Notes: generated by a model from the letters alone, not told the origin. 64,000 nt of DNA from Macrococcoides canis (GCF_002119805.1 NZ_CP021059.1:806001-870000); one strand, 5' to 3'; shown: positions 25,591 through 36,095, counted from the first letter of the stretch. Numbers and translations are program-made.

Positions 25591-27384
25591 ATGAATGCTA
25601 AATCAAGAATGCTATTGTTAATTATATTAGATTCATTAATTGTATCTTTATCAGTTTTCTTTTGTTATACATTGATTTCACCATTTTTTAATGAAGCAAA
25701 TCAATTTAATGACCTCATTGTATATTCATTAATTTTATTAATAAGCCATCATTTATTTGCATACCTATTCAACCTATATCATAGGGCATGGGAATATGCA
25801 AGTATTAGCGAACTAATGGCTATTGTAAAAGGAGTTACTTTAAGCGTAATAACTACTACATTCCTAGCCTATGTAATTAATGGCCAAGTATTTTTGAGGT
25901 TAATTATTATAACTTGGATGATGCATTTGATATTAATCGGAGGTTCTAGAATTAGTTGGAGAGTAATTAGGGCTTATATTCTAGATACAAGTATTGAATT
26001 AACTCCAACTTTGGTTGTGGGAGCTGGAAAAGGGGGTAATTTATTAATTCATCAAATGTTAAGTACACCAACTATGGGAATGAAACCGATTGTAGCTGTA
26101 GATGATGATTTAAATAAAAAAAATATTGAAATTACAAATGGAATTAAGGTTAAAGGAACTACCAATGATATTAATAATCTTGTACAAAAATACGATGTAA
26201 AAAAAATTGTTATTGCTATCCCGAGCTTGGAAAAGAATAAGCTAAATACTATTCAAAACATCGCTATTCAGACAGGTGTAGAAGTGTTAATCATGCCAAA
26301 TATTGACGATATTTTAGCCGGTAAGTTAGAAGTTTCACAGCTTAAAAAAGTTGAAGTTGAAGATTTACTAGGTAGAGATCCAATTGAATTAGACGATAAA
26401 GGTATTTTTGAACAAATTAATAAATCAACAATTTTAGTTACTGGTGCAGGTGGATCTATTGGTTCCGAACTTTGCAGACAAATTGTAAAATATAAACCTG
26501 AAAAACTCGTACTTTTGGGGCATGGTGAAAACTCCATTTATACTATAAATGAGGAATTAAATAACAAGTTATTAGGTGAGGTAGAAATTATACCTATAAT
26601 TGCAGATGTACAAGATCGGGATAGAATGTTTGCTATTATGTATAAATATAGACCTACCATTATTTATCATGCTGCTGCACATAAACACGTTCCCTTAATG
26701 GAAGCTAATCCTACTGAAGCAATCAAAAATAATGTATTTGGAACCAAAAATACTGCAGAAGCAGCTATAGCAGCGGGTGTCAAAAAATTTGTACTAGTTT
26801 CTACTGATAAAGCTGTAAATCCTCCAAATGTAATGGGAGCTACTAAAAGAGTTGCAGAAATGATTATTCAAGCGCTAGATAAAAATAGCACTGAAACAAC
26901 TTTTGTGGCCGTTAGATTTGGCAATGTTTTAGGATCGAGAGGATCAGTAATTCCTAAATTTAAGAAACAAATAGAAATGGGTGGACCAATTACAGTAACT
27001 CATCCAGAAATGACAAGATACTTTATGACAATTCCTGAAGCATCTAGGTTGGTAATTCAAGCAGGAACTCTTGCAAATGGTGGTGAAGTTTTTGTTTTGG
27101 ATATGGGCGAACCTGTAAAGATAGTTGACTTAGCTAAAAATATGATTAAGCTTAGTGGATTTTCAGAAAAAGATATACAAATTGAATTCTCAGGAATGAG
27201 ACCAGGTGAAAAATTATTTGAGGAATTATTGAACCATGATGAAATTCACCCTGATCAAATTTATCCTAAAATATATATAGGAAAAGCTAAAACTAAAAAT
27301 TATGAAACTATTGTTCAATTTACAAGCGATATTTTAAATAAAGAAGATTTAAAAAGCGAAATTTTAAATTTTATAAATAATTAA
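25591..27384 (+). CDS. capD: CapD/PglF-like nucleoside-diphosphate-sugar 4,6-dehydratase
   Basis: A 597-residue membrane protein. Four N-terminal transmembrane helices (about 1-115) are followed by a CoA-binding-like Rossmann segment (VVGAGKGGNLLIHQM near 145) and the catalytic SDR domain: VTGAGGSIGSELCRQI near 283, AAAHKHVPLME near 360, VSTDKAVNPPNVMGATKR near 400-418. This is the full-length CapD/PglF/WbpM form. Such enzymes convert UDP-GlcNAc to the 4-keto-6-deoxy sugar. With the aminotransferase and acetyltransferase at the end of the operon it would give UDP-diacetylbacillosamine. Confidence 0.9.
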   Translation: MNAKSRMLLLIILDSLIVSLSVFFCYTLISPFFNEANQFNDLIVYSLILLISHHLFAYLFNLYHRAWEYASISELMAIVKGVTLSVITTTFLAYVINGQVFLRLIIITWMMHLILIGGSRISWRVIRAYILDTSIELTPTLVVGAGKGGNLLIHQMLSTPTMGMKPIVAVDDDLNKKNIEITNGIKVKGTTNDINNLVQKYDVKKIVIAIPSLEKNKLNTIQNIAIQTGVEVLIMPNIDDILAGKLEVSQLKKVEVEDLLGRDPIELDDKGIFEQINKSTILVTGAGGSIGSELCRQIVKYKPEKLVLLGHGENSIYTINEELNNKLLGEVEIIPIIADVQDRDRMFAIMYKYRPTIIYHAAAHKHVPLMEANPTEAIKNNVFGTKNTAEAAIAAGVKKFVLVSTDKAVNPPNVMGATKRVAEMIIQALDKNSTETTFVAVRFGNVLGSRGSVIPKFKKQIEMGGPITVTHPEMTRYFMTIPEASRLVIQAGTLANGGEVFVLDMGEPVKIVDLAKNMIKLSGFSEKDIQIEFSGMRPGEKLFEELLNHDEIHPDQIYPKIYIGKAKTKNYETIVQFTSDILNKEDLKSEILNFINN

Positions 27385-27405
27385 TATTAGGAACGAGGTA
27401 TAGAT

Positions 27406-28557
27406 ATGAAAATATTAAATAATATTCTAATCTTTTTCCTGATACAAAGTATTTTGACTGAAGATTTATCAACGATATTTAAAGTTCAATTAGGAAATAT
27501 TGCAATTTTTTTATCTATAATATATATATTGCTAAATTTTAAGTATTTACAAGTAAATAAATTAATGGTGTTTTGTATTTTGTTCATCTTAGTAACTTCT
27601 AATTTAGCACTATTATTTTCTTTTAATACAGCACTTTTAGATATATTTAGGATGTTTAAAGTTAATAGTGCTATACTATTTGTTCTATTAGGAAATATAA
27701 TAATGAATCAAAAAGATGAAAAACTTGTAAAAACAGGAATTATAAGCTTTATTATATTTATATCTATTTTAATTATCCAAAATTTTAAATTGCTTATAAA
27801 TCTAGATTCAACAACGCGTTTGTTTTCTATGGATTATTTGTTTTTTTCTTTGGAAACAGTAAACTTATTTCATGCAATGATTGCTTTTAATCTATGTTTA
27901 TTTATAGCAATAAATAGATATTTCCATTTTTACTCTCGTTCAATAGAAATATTATTTTCGTTAATAATTTCATTATTTATTTTATTATCTCTAGTTAGAA
28001 CTGCATATATTATTATAGTTATTATTTTTATTGTCTACTTTATATATCAAAACTTTAAGGAAAAAAAATATTTTTCATTTTCAATAGCGTGTATATTTGC
28101 GTTATTAGGAATAATTGTTTTTAAAGAATCAGGTTATTTTAATAGAATTATGTATACATTTAATGGGAGTGTCTCCTCGAAACTAGATAATTCATCTTTT
28201 TATAGAATTCAACTTTTTAAAAATGTAGTTAGTGAAATGTCAAAATCACCTAAGTTGTCACTTTTTGGCTATGGTTTTAAAGACTTTTCTAATATAAATA
28301 TTAATACTTTAGGATTAGAAAGTACTCATAATGGATTTTTAAATTTGTTTGTTAAAGGTGGAATATTATATGTTCTTTCTTTTATCACTTTTGGTCTATA
28401 TCTTGCGAGACGTTATATAACAAATTTAAACACAATTGTTTTAATAATTATTTTTACATTAATTAATTTTACTGGTGATGGAATTACCTATATACCTTTA
28501 CAACAAATGTTTTTCTTATACTTAGGTTTTATAAATGGAGGAAATAATGGTAAATAG
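27406..28557 (+). CDS. O-antigen/capsule polymerase (Wzy-like)
   Basis: A 383-residue protein made almost entirely of hydrophobic segments, about ten helices, with a larger loop near residues 240-310 containing GFKDFSNININTLGLESTHN; an ESxHN-type motif in such a loop is typical of O-antigen ligase/polymerase (Wzy_C) proteins. It lies between the dehydratase and the flippase, the usual place. Sequence is poorly conserved across this family, so assignment rests on topology, the loop motif and context. Very A/T-rich, like its neighbours to about 36 kb. Confidence 0.75.
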   Translation: MKILNNILIFFLIQSILTEDLSTIFKVQLGNIAIFLSIIYILLNFKYLQVNKLMVFCILFILVTSNLALLFSFNTALLDIFRMFKVNSAILFVLLGNIIMNQKDEKLVKTGIISFIIFISILIIQNFKLLINLDSTTRLFSMDYLFFSLETVNLFHAMIAFNLCLFIAINRYFHFYSRSIEILFSLIISLFILLSLVRTAYIIIVIIFIVYFIYQNFKEKKYFSFSIACIFALLGIIVFKESGYFNRIMYTFNGSVSSKLDNSSFYRIQLFKNVVSEMSKSPKLSLFGYGFKDFSNININTLGLESTHNGFLNLFVKGGILYVLSFITFGLYLARRYITNLNTIVLIIIFTLINFTGDGITYIPLQQMFFLYLGFINGGNNGK

Positions 28558-29782
28558 ACTATTTTATTTATTCTATGTAATAGCTTCATCCTTTGTAGGA
28601 TTAATTACATTACCATTAATTGATCGTTATTTAAGTGACTATCAATTGGGAATGTATGCATTAATTAATTCATTCTTTCAATTATGTATAATAATTCCCA
28701 ATTATTCCATTAATGCCACGATTATTAGATTTTTTTCAAAATATATACATCAATCAAAGAGTTTTATAAACATCTTAAATGCATACTTAGCAAAGTTTAT
28801 ACTAATTTTTATTTTGTTAATCATTGCTGCAATGTCATTTTATAATTATATATCTAATTCTTTCAAAACAATGGATATAGTAATCGTTATTCTAATTTTT
28901 ATTTCATTTTTATTATTTAAAAATAGTTTATCCTATCTACAATCATTAGAGTATAAGAAGCAATTTACACTATTTGCTTTAACTGAACTTATTACTAGAT
29001 TAATATTTATGGTAGTTCTATTAATATTTTATAACCACTACTTAGTACCGTTTATTGCAATGATTATCTCTACAACAATTAGCTTTATATTAAGTCGATT
29101 ATATTTAAATAAAGTGATAGGTGAATTAGAAGAAAGTTTTGATGACGATAAGATTGATTCTAATGAGATTCAAATGTTTATAAAACCATTAATTATGTCT
29201 GGTATATTTATGTGGGTTTTATCTTCGGCTGATCAATATATTATTGATATATTCTTGGGAAAAGAGCAAACAGGATACTATTTAAAAGCGTATATTATAC
29301 CGTTTCAACTTATTATTATATTTAATACTGCATACATGATGTATTATGAACCAATCATGTCTAAATACCATAATTCCAATGATCAATATAATTTAAAAAA
29401 GGAAAGAAATATTTCAAGGTTACTTATTTTAGTATATGCTACATTTTTTATACTAATAGGAATATTCTATTCATCTGATATTTATAAGATTATTTATGGT
29501 AGTCAGATGAAAGAAGCAAATTTTGTATTCATTTTTATTACTATTGGTGCAACCTTCTGGAGTTTTTATAAAATAGAGATATACGAAGTTATGTTATTAA
29601 ATAAAGTTATATTATCAACTACTCTACTATTAATAGCAAGTATCATTAATATTATTGCCAATATAGTTTTGGTACCGAAATTTGGAATTAATGGAGCAGC
29701 TTTTTCTACATTACTATCGTATTTCATTTTATATATTTCAAGTTATATTATTGTGAAACGATATAAAAAAGGAGTTATTTAA
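28547..29782 (+). CDS. Wzx-type oligosaccharide flippase
   Basis: A 411-residue protein of the MOP/polysaccharide-synthase flippase type with about twelve membrane helices. The N-terminal segment (LFYLFYVIASSFVGLITLPLI, counted in two parts) and the LGMYALINSFFQ block fit the family. An upstream in-frame ATG (28535) is rejected because it overlaps the GGAGG ribosome site; ATG 28547 has 5-nt spacing. Overlaps the polymerase gene by 11 nt. It would move undecaprenyl-linked repeat units outward for the Wzy polymerase, unlike system A, which uses an ABC exporter. Confidence 0.85.
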   Translation: MVNRLFYLFYVIASSFVGLITLPLIDRYLSDYQLGMYALINSFFQLCIIIPNYSINATIIRFFSKYIHQSKSFINILNAYLAKFILIFILLIIAAMSFYNYISNSFKTMDIVIVILIFISFLLFKNSLSYLQSLEYKKQFTLFALTELITRLIFMVVLLIFYNHYLVPFIAMIISTTISFILSRLYLNKVIGELEESFDDDKIDSNEIQMFIKPLIMSGIFMWVLSSADQYIIDIFLGKEQTGYYLKAYIIPFQLIIIFNTAYMMYYEPIMSKYHNSNDQYNLKKERNISRLLILVYATFFILIGIFYSSDIYKIIYGSQMKEANFVFIFITIGATFWSFYKIEIYEVMLLNKVILSTTLLLIASIINIIANIVLVPKFGINGAAFSTLLSYFILYISSYIIVKRYKKGVI

Positions 29783-30811
29783 GTGACTAAATTACTTGTA
29801 TTTGGAAATAACAATTCGCCACATATTAAAACATGGGATATATTTTATAATAATTGTCCAAGTTTGACAGTATATAATGATTTATACATAAAAGAAGGAA
29901 ATTTATCATCAATAAGCTTTTTAAAAGAAATTTACAAGGTGAATAAATATATAAAAGATAAAAAAATTGATGTAGTACACACACATAGTGCTGGTATTTT
30001 TGGCTTAAATTCATTATTTCTCAATCAAAGTTTTATTTTAACTATATATGGAAGTGAATTATATAATTCAATAAATAACCCTTTTAAGAAGATTATTATG
30101 ATACTGGTATTGAAGAAAGCAAAAGCTATTAGTTGTAGTTCGATTGCTGCACAAGATTTTATTAAAAAAAATTTCTCAAAATCAATTTATAAAAAGACCT
30201 TTCTTTTTAGTATTCCAGCAAATAATAACTTTATTAATAAAAAATTTAAAAAACGTGTAGATATATTTTCAAATAGAAGAATTGGAGAATTGTATAATAC
30301 TTTTGAAATAATAAAAAGTTATGAACAAGTCAAAGAAATTCTGAAACAAAAAGTAGGGGATCTAGTATTGTTAGATGGATATAGTGACAATAATTCATAT
30401 AGAGATAGCATTATTAAGTATGTTTCAGATTCTAAATTTAAAAATAATATTCAAATAATCTCAAAAAAATTAAACTCTGAAGACTTAAATAATATATATA
30501 ATTCTTCTAAATGTTTTATAAATATACCACATTCTGATCAGCTTTCTCTTAGTTTTTTAGAGGGTGTAAAAACTGAGTGTATACCTATTGTCTCTAATAT
30601 TCCAGCTTATGATCAAATATCTGAAAAATATAATATAAAAAAAGTAGATACTACAAATAATAGTAATATTATCTCACAATTGAAGAATATACTAATAGAA
30701 GTCTATTCAGATAATAATGAATTGCCTGATTTTAATAGATTAAATTATGAATATAATAATATAAATAAAAGTATAGATGAATTTAAAAAATTTATAGGAG
30801 ATGTGAAATGA
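29783..30811 (+). CDS. glycosyltransferase (GT-B, family 4-like)
   Basis: A 342-residue protein. The N-terminal half has KLLVFGNNNSPHIKTWDIF, VVHTHSAGIFGLNSL near residue 65 and LTIYGSEL near 85, which are acceptor-domain features of family 4 enzymes. The second half has an IPHSDQLSLSFLEGVKTECI segment near 250, matching the conserved donor-site E-X7-E region. GTG start with GGAG 8 nt upstream. Very A/T-rich and Asn-rich. Overlaps the next gene by 4 nt. Probably adds one sugar to the system B repeat unit. Confidence 0.75.
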   Translation: MTKLLVFGNNNSPHIKTWDIFYNNCPSLTVYNDLYIKEGNLSSISFLKEIYKVNKYIKDKKIDVVHTHSAGIFGLNSLFLNQSFILTIYGSELYNSINNPFKKIIMILVLKKAKAISCSSIAAQDFIKKNFSKSIYKKTFLFSIPANNNFINKKFKKRVDIFSNRRIGELYNTFEIIKSYEQVKEILKQKVGDLVLLDGYSDNNSYRDSIIKYVSDSKFKNNIQIISKKLNSEDLNNIYNSSKCFINIPHSDQLSLSFLEGVKTECIPIVSNIPAYDQISEKYNIKKVDTTNNSNIISQLKNILIEVYSDNNELPDFNRLNYEYNNINKSIDEFKKFIGDVK

Positions 30812-32910
30812 AACAATTATTAAATTCTTTTAGCACGGGTGAAATTTCATTACGAGAAATTGCTAAACCAAATATTAACAAGAATCAATTGTTGATTAAA
30901 AATCATTACAGCGCAATTTCTGTTGGAACTGAAAAAATGTTAGTTGACTTTGGGAAAGCAAACTATATACAAAAAGCAAAGCAACAACCAGAAAAAGTAA
31001 AGCAAGTTATTGATAAGGTAAAGACTGATGGTTTTACTACAACTTATAATGCTGTTAAGAGTAAATTAGATCAACCTATCCCATTAGGATATAGCTCAGT
31101 AGGAGAAATAATAGAAGTTGGGGAGAACTGTACAGAATATAAAGTTGGTGATTATGTTATTTCAAATGGTTCACATTCAGAAATAGTTGCAGTTAATAAA
31201 AATTTAGTTGCTAAGGTGCCGGATGGAGTAAGTTTAGAAGATGCTGCATTTACTGTTATTTCATCTATTCCATTACAAGGAATTAGATTATTGAATCCAG
31301 AAATCGGTGATGTGGTTGTTGTTATAGGCCTTGGATTGATGGGACTAATTGCATCTCAAATTTTAATTGCAAATGGATGTACTGTTATCGGTACTGATAT
31401 GGATCCTAATAAAATTGAAATTGCAAAATCGTATGGTGTTGATGCTGTAAATGTAGGTAGTGGAATTGATATTGTAAAATATGTACATGAAAAGACTGGA
31501 AACTTTGGTGCAGATAAAGTTTTAATAACTGCCTCTACAAAAAGTAATGATCCTATCACTCAATCAGCAAAAATGGTAAGACAAAGGGGTAAAATCGTTT
31601 TAGTAGGAGTTGTTGGATTAGATTTAGACCGTAATTTATTTTATGAAAAAGAAATTACTTTCCAAGTATCATCTTCATATGGTCCGGGAAGATACGATAA
31701 GAACTATGAAGAAAAAGCTATTGATTATCCATACGGATTTGTACGTTGGACGCAAAATCGTAACTTTCAAGCCATTTTAGAATTAATTAAAAACAAAAAG
31801 TTGAATTTTGATAATCTTATTACTCATAAAGTTGAATTTAATGATGCAACAAATGCTTATAACGACCTGAGTTCAAATTCTAATGTAATAGGAGCAATTT
31901 TTAAATATAATCATGAAACAGTAAATTTAAGTGATACAGTAAAGAATTCAATTATTAATAAAAATGTTAATGCATATCAATCTGCAGTAATAGGTGTAAT
32001 CGGAGCAGGAAACTTTACTAATCAAACTTTATTACCAAAAATTGATAAAAAGTTTAGGTTAAAAAAGATAGCAAGTAATGGTGGTTTAACTGCTTCAAAC
32101 GTAAGTTTAAAACATGGAATTGAAGAATCTACTTCTAATAGCGAAACTATTTTTAGTGATAACGAAATCAATACGGTAATTGTAACTACTCGACATGACA
32201 CTCATTTTAGCTTTGTAAAGAAAGCGATTGAAAGTGGTAAGTCTGTATTTGTTGAAAAACCACTTGCATTGACTATGGATGAACTTAATGAATTAGATTC
32301 GATTGCAAGCAATCATCATATAATGGTTGGATTCAATAGAAGGTATTCACCATTAATTATAAAAATGAAAGAATTGCTGAAAAGTACTGTTTCTCCGAAA
32401 AATATTAATATTACTGTAAATGCAGGAAGTATTCCTAAAAATCACTGGACACAAGATAAAAATATTGGTGGAGGACGTCTTATTGGAGAAGCATGCCATT
32501 TCATTGATCTTGCCTTCTATATAGCAGAATCAAAAATAATTGATTCATATGTTTTAAGTATGGATGATAATGAAGAAAAATATGATACCTTCACCATCAT
32601 TTTGAAATTTGAAGATGGATCAATTGCAACAATTAATTATTTTGCAAACGGAAGTAAATCTTATCCTAAAGAAAATATTAAAGTGAGTTTTGAAGAAAAA
32701 ATACTTGAGATTGATAATTTTAAAACATTAAAAGGATATGGTTTTAGTGAATTTAAATCATTGAAAAATAGAAATCAAGATAAAGGACATGCAACTTGTA
32801 TAAATAGATTTTTAGAGAGTGTTAGTTCAAATACACCTTTAATTCCATTTGAAGATTTAATGTCTATATCAAGATTAAGTATTAAACTTGACGAAGAAAT
32901 GAGAAGATAA
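30808..32910 (+). CDS. fused zinc-type alcohol dehydrogenase and GFO/IDH/MocA oxidoreductase
   Basis: A 700-residue two-domain enzyme. Residues about 1-370 are a medium-chain dehydrogenase (GYSSVGEIIEVGENCTEYKVGD near 95; Rossmann VVVIGLGLMGLIASQIL near 171). Residues about 390-700 are a GFO/IDH/MocA sugar oxidoreductase (AVIGVIGAGNFTNQTLLPKI near 390, EKPLALTMDEL near 487, HFIDLAFYI near 565). Such bi-domain proteins are repeatedly found in polysaccharide loci, often with heparinase-like proteins as here. They probably modify an NDP-sugar or a lipid-linked sugar by oxidation and reduction. The specific reaction is not known to me. Confidence 0.85.
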   Translation: MKQLLNSFSTGEISLREIAKPNINKNQLLIKNHYSAISVGTEKMLVDFGKANYIQKAKQQPEKVKQVIDKVKTDGFTTTYNAVKSKLDQPIPLGYSSVGEIIEVGENCTEYKVGDYVISNGSHSEIVAVNKNLVAKVPDGVSLEDAAFTVISSIPLQGIRLLNPEIGDVVVVIGLGLMGLIASQILIANGCTVIGTDMDPNKIEIAKSYGVDAVNVGSGIDIVKYVHEKTGNFGADKVLITASTKSNDPITQSAKMVRQRGKIVLVGVVGLDLDRNLFYEKEITFQVSSSYGPGRYDKNYEEKAIDYPYGFVRWTQNRNFQAILELIKNKKLNFDNLITHKVEFNDATNAYNDLSSNSNVIGAIFKYNHETVNLSDTVKNSIINKNVNAYQSAVIGVIGAGNFTNQTLLPKIDKKFRLKKIASNGGLTASNVSLKHGIEESTSNSETIFSDNEINTVIVTTRHDTHFSFVKKAIESGKSVFVEKPLALTMDELNELDSIASNHHIMVGFNRRYSPLIIKMKELLKSTVSPKNINITVNAGSIPKNHWTQDKNIGGGRLIGEACHFIDLAFYIAESKIIDSYVLSMDDNEEKYDTFTIILKFEDGSIATINYFANGSKSYPKENIKVSFEEKILEIDNFKTLKGYGFSEFKSLKNRNQDKGHATCINRFLESVSSNTPLIPFEDLMSISRLSIKLDEEMRR

Positions 32911-32912
32911 TA

Positions 32913-34847
32913 ATGAATAATATCCAACTAATTAAACAAATGGGTATCAGGTGGACATTATACAGAACTCAATATGAAATTAAAAAGAAATTTGGGTATT
33001 TAGAACGTACATATCCAGAATCTGAATTAAGCAATTATACATTAGATGAAAAATACTCAATAAAAGAAATAAAAAATCACCTGATTAATAATTTGTCATA
33101 TATACCCAAAAATAATTCTATAAGTGATAAAGACAAAAAAAGTTTACTTAATAGAGCAGATAAAATTTTAGAAAATAAATTTATATATTTTTTTGATAAA
33201 GAATATAAATTTAAAGCATGGAATTATTCCAATGAAACAAATAAATTTGCACCAAATGATATACATTGGAGCAAGATAAGTGATCTTAATAGTGAATTTG
33301 GTGATATTAAGTGGATATGGGAATTAGCAAGGTTTACTTTTGCATATGATTTATCACGTGCATATATTTATACTAAAGATGAAAAATATGCTGAAAAGTT
33401 TTGGACATTATTCGAGGATTTTCAAAAAAATAATCCTCTTGAAATGGGAGTACATTATAGATGTAGTCAAGAGATGTCGTTTAGATTAAATGCTTGGCTA
33501 TTTTCATTGTATGTATTTATTGATAGTAAACATACTACTGATGAAAGAATACGTATTATGATGAAAACTTTTGAACATTATATCGAACATATTAAACATC
33601 ATATTAATTTTAGTGTAGAAGCTGTGCAAAATAATCATAGTATTTCTGAAGCGACAACATTGTCTGTATTTGGTAACACTTTTTCATTTATACCTGAATA
33701 TAAAAAGATATATGATTTTGGGATGCAGATACTAAAGAAAGAAATTACTTGGCAAATAAGAGAAGATGGTACTTATATTCAAAATTCTCACAATTATCAT
33801 AGACTCGTATTACAAAATATATCCTGGATTATTTTATCATTGAAAAGTGTAGGTACTAATCTTCCATTATATTTACGACAGAAAGCAAATTTAAGTATAA
33901 ACTTTTTAAATAGTGTAATGAATAAAAATGGTCAGGTTCCTAATTATGGAATGAATGATGGATCATATATTTTCCCATTAACAGAGAGAGACTATTTGGA
34001 TTATAGACCTGTATTACAGTGTTTGAATTATCAACTTAATAGTTCGCTTCTTTATGATGATGAAAATGTTAATGAAATTCTTTTATTATTCAACAAAGGT
34101 AATATAGATAAATACAATATTCAAAAAATCAAAGATAAACCTTTGAATATATTTGAAAAAGGTGGAATCTATGTTTTAAATAATAATAATTTCAAGTTGA
34201 TTTTTAAAGCACTTACATATAAAGAAAGGCCTAATCAAGCAGATAATCTTCACGTAGAACTTAATTATAGGGGAGAACAAATATTTACTGATGCAGGTAC
34301 ATTCAGCTATAATTCGGAAGCAAAGTATTTAGATTATTTTAATGGTACAAAATCTCATAATACAGTACTAATTAATGAAAATTCACAAATGATTAAAGGA
34401 AGTAGGTTCATTTGGTACAATTGGTCTAAAGTTACTAAACCATTAATTGAAGTTTATAAAAAACAGATACAAATTAGATCTAAAATAAAGAATTATGGAG
34501 ATTTTCAGCACGAAAGGTTTATTGATTTCAATGAAAATAAAATTTTCATTGAAGATACTTTATTTAATAATTCAATTGATTCATATAGCTTTCAGGTACA
34601 GTGGATTATAAAGGATGAATTAGATATTAATGGAAATGAAGTTATTTTAAAGAATAGTAAATTAAAAATGACATTTAATAGTTATGAAAAACTTGAAATA
34701 TTAAAAATGTATGGTGACGAAATTAAAGGTTATGGATGGGAATCAAAAACGTATGGAAGTAAAAATCCAGTAAATCAATTACTCGTAAAAGGCTCATCAA
34801 TACTAAAGCAAACAAGTATAAATACAATAATCGAAGAAATTGAGTGA
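32913..34847 (+). CDS. heparinase II/III-like protein (putative uronate lyase fold)
   Basis: A 644-residue protein with the heparinase II/III layout: a helical toroid (residues about 100-390) with WELARFTFAYDLSRAY, NNHSISEATTLS and a NYHRLVLQ segment, and a C-terminal beta-sandwich with DNLHVELNYRGEQIFTDAGT near 445 and SHNTVLINE near 480. The His and Tyr residues typical of the lyase centre appear to be present. There is no signal peptide, so it would act in the cytoplasm, which is odd for a polymer-degrading lyase. In biosynthetic operons such proteins may act as epimerase-like or editing enzymes. Its gene lies between the fused oxidoreductase and a WbuB-like transferase. Confidence 0.8.
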   Translation: MNNIQLIKQMGIRWTLYRTQYEIKKKFGYLERTYPESELSNYTLDEKYSIKEIKNHLINNLSYIPKNNSISDKDKKSLLNRADKILENKFIYFFDKEYKFKAWNYSNETNKFAPNDIHWSKISDLNSEFGDIKWIWELARFTFAYDLSRAYIYTKDEKYAEKFWTLFEDFQKNNPLEMGVHYRCSQEMSFRLNAWLFSLYVFIDSKHTTDERIRIMMKTFEHYIEHIKHHINFSVEAVQNNHSISEATTLSVFGNTFSFIPEYKKIYDFGMQILKKEITWQIREDGTYIQNSHNYHRLVLQNISWIILSLKSVGTNLPLYLRQKANLSINFLNSVMNKNGQVPNYGMNDGSYIFPLTERDYLDYRPVLQCLNYQLNSSLLYDDENVNEILLLFNKGNIDKYNIQKIKDKPLNIFEKGGIYVLNNNNFKLIFKALTYKERPNQADNLHVELNYRGEQIFTDAGTFSYNSEAKYLDYFNGTKSHNTVLINENSQMIKGSRFIWYNWSKVTKPLIEVYKKQIQIRSKIKNYGDFQHERFIDFNENKIFIEDTLFNNSIDSYSFQVQWIIKDELDINGNEVILKNSKLKMTFNSYEKLEILKMYGDEIKGYGWESKTYGSKNPVNQLLVKGSSILKQTSINTIIEEIE

Positions 34848-34852
34848 TAGAA

Positions 34853-36091
34853 ATGAAAATATTAATTGTTCATCAATTTTATTTAAATGAAAATGATCCT
34901 GGAGGCTCAAGGTTCAATCAATTTGTAGAACATTGGTCGAATCTTGGACATGAGATAACTGTAATTGCAGGAACTGTTAATTATACAACTGGGAAAGCTC
35001 CTGATGAATATAAGGGGAAGTTATTTGTTAAAGAAAAACCAAAAAAGAATGTGACAGTAATTCGAACACATGTTAGTGAATCTTATAACAAAAGTTTCAT
35101 CGGTCGACTGTGGGGATATTTTTCATTTAACTTTTCATCAACACTAGCAATGTTTAGAATCAAATCGCCAGATGTAATTTTAGTTAGCTCACCGCCCTTA
35201 TTCGTAGGTCTTACTGGAATTTTTGCGAAATATTTTTTTAGAAAGCCATTAATTTTTGAGATTCGTGACTTATGGCCAGAATCAGCTATAGATACTGGTG
35301 TTTTAAAAAGTAAACTAATTATCAAACTATCATATTTGATTGAAAAGAAATGCTATGAAACTGCTAATTTAATAAATGTATTAACACCGGCATTTAAAGA
35401 TAAACTAATTAGTAATAAGAATGTTGAAGCAGGAAAGATTATTTATATACCTAATGGTGCTGACTTAGATATATTTAATGAGGAAAATAGAGACCATTCT
35501 TTAAAAGAAAAATTAGGCTTAAAAGATAAATTTATTATTACTTATACAGGCGCACATGGATTAGCTAATAATTTAAAATATTTACTGCAAATAGCACAGA
35601 AAATTGAAAAGATTGATGAGGACATTCATTTCATGCTTATTGGAGCAGGTATGTTGAAAAATGAATTAATAGAATTTAAAAATAAAAATAATATTAATAA
35701 TGTTTCGTTCATTGATGCACAACCTAAAAAAGATATTCCAAAATATATTAATATTTCTGATGTGTGCTTAGCTTTATTGAAGAAAAATGATACATTTAAA
35801 TCTGTATATCCAAATAAAATGTTTGATTATATGTCTTGTAAAAAGCCGATTCTTATTGGAATTGATGGTATTGCAAGAAAGGTTGTAGAAGATGACAGTA
35901 TGTCAGGTGTTTACCTTGATCAAGAAAATATAAATAAAGCTATAGATACTATTATAAAGTTGAAAAACGAAACAGATTCTTTATCACAGATGGGTGAAAA
36001 TGGATATAACTTTGTTATTAACAACTTTGAAAGAAAAAGTTTGTCGGATAAATATTTAAAATACATGTTAAAGTTATCAAATAAGGAGTAG
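34853..36091 (+). CDS. family 4 glycosyltransferase (WbuB-like)
   Basis: About 412 residues. The N-terminus (ILIVHQFYLNENDPGGSRFN) and EIRDLWPESAIDTG near residue 142 are hallmarks of WbuB-type transferases of N-acetyl-fucosamine and related amino sugars. The donor domain has IPNGADLDIFN near 200, TYTGAHGLANNL near 228 and PNKMFDYMSCKKPILIGIDG near 322. A GTG three codons upstream (34844) is possible but its ribosome site would lie in the previous gene's last codons; neither start has a strong site. Likely couples to the fused oxidoreductase product. Last of the very A/T-rich block. Confidence 0.82.
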   Translation: MKILIVHQFYLNENDPGGSRFNQFVEHWSNLGHEITVIAGTVNYTTGKAPDEYKGKLFVKEKPKKNVTVIRTHVSESYNKSFIGRLWGYFSFNFSSTLAMFRIKSPDVILVSSPPLFVGLTGIFAKYFFRKPLIFEIRDLWPESAIDTGVLKSKLIIKLSYLIEKKCYETANLINVLTPAFKDKLISNKNVEAGKIIYIPNGADLDIFNEENRDHSLKEKLGLKDKFIITYTGAHGLANNLKYLLQIAQKIEKIDEDIHFMLIGAGMLKNELIEFKNKNNINNVSFIDAQPKKDIPKYINISDVCLALLKKNDTFKSVYPNKMFDYMSCKKPILIGIDGIARKVVEDDSMSGVYLDQENINKAIDTIIKLKNETDSLSQMGENGYNFVINNFERKSLSDKYLKYMLKLSNKE

Positions 36092-36095
36092 AATC

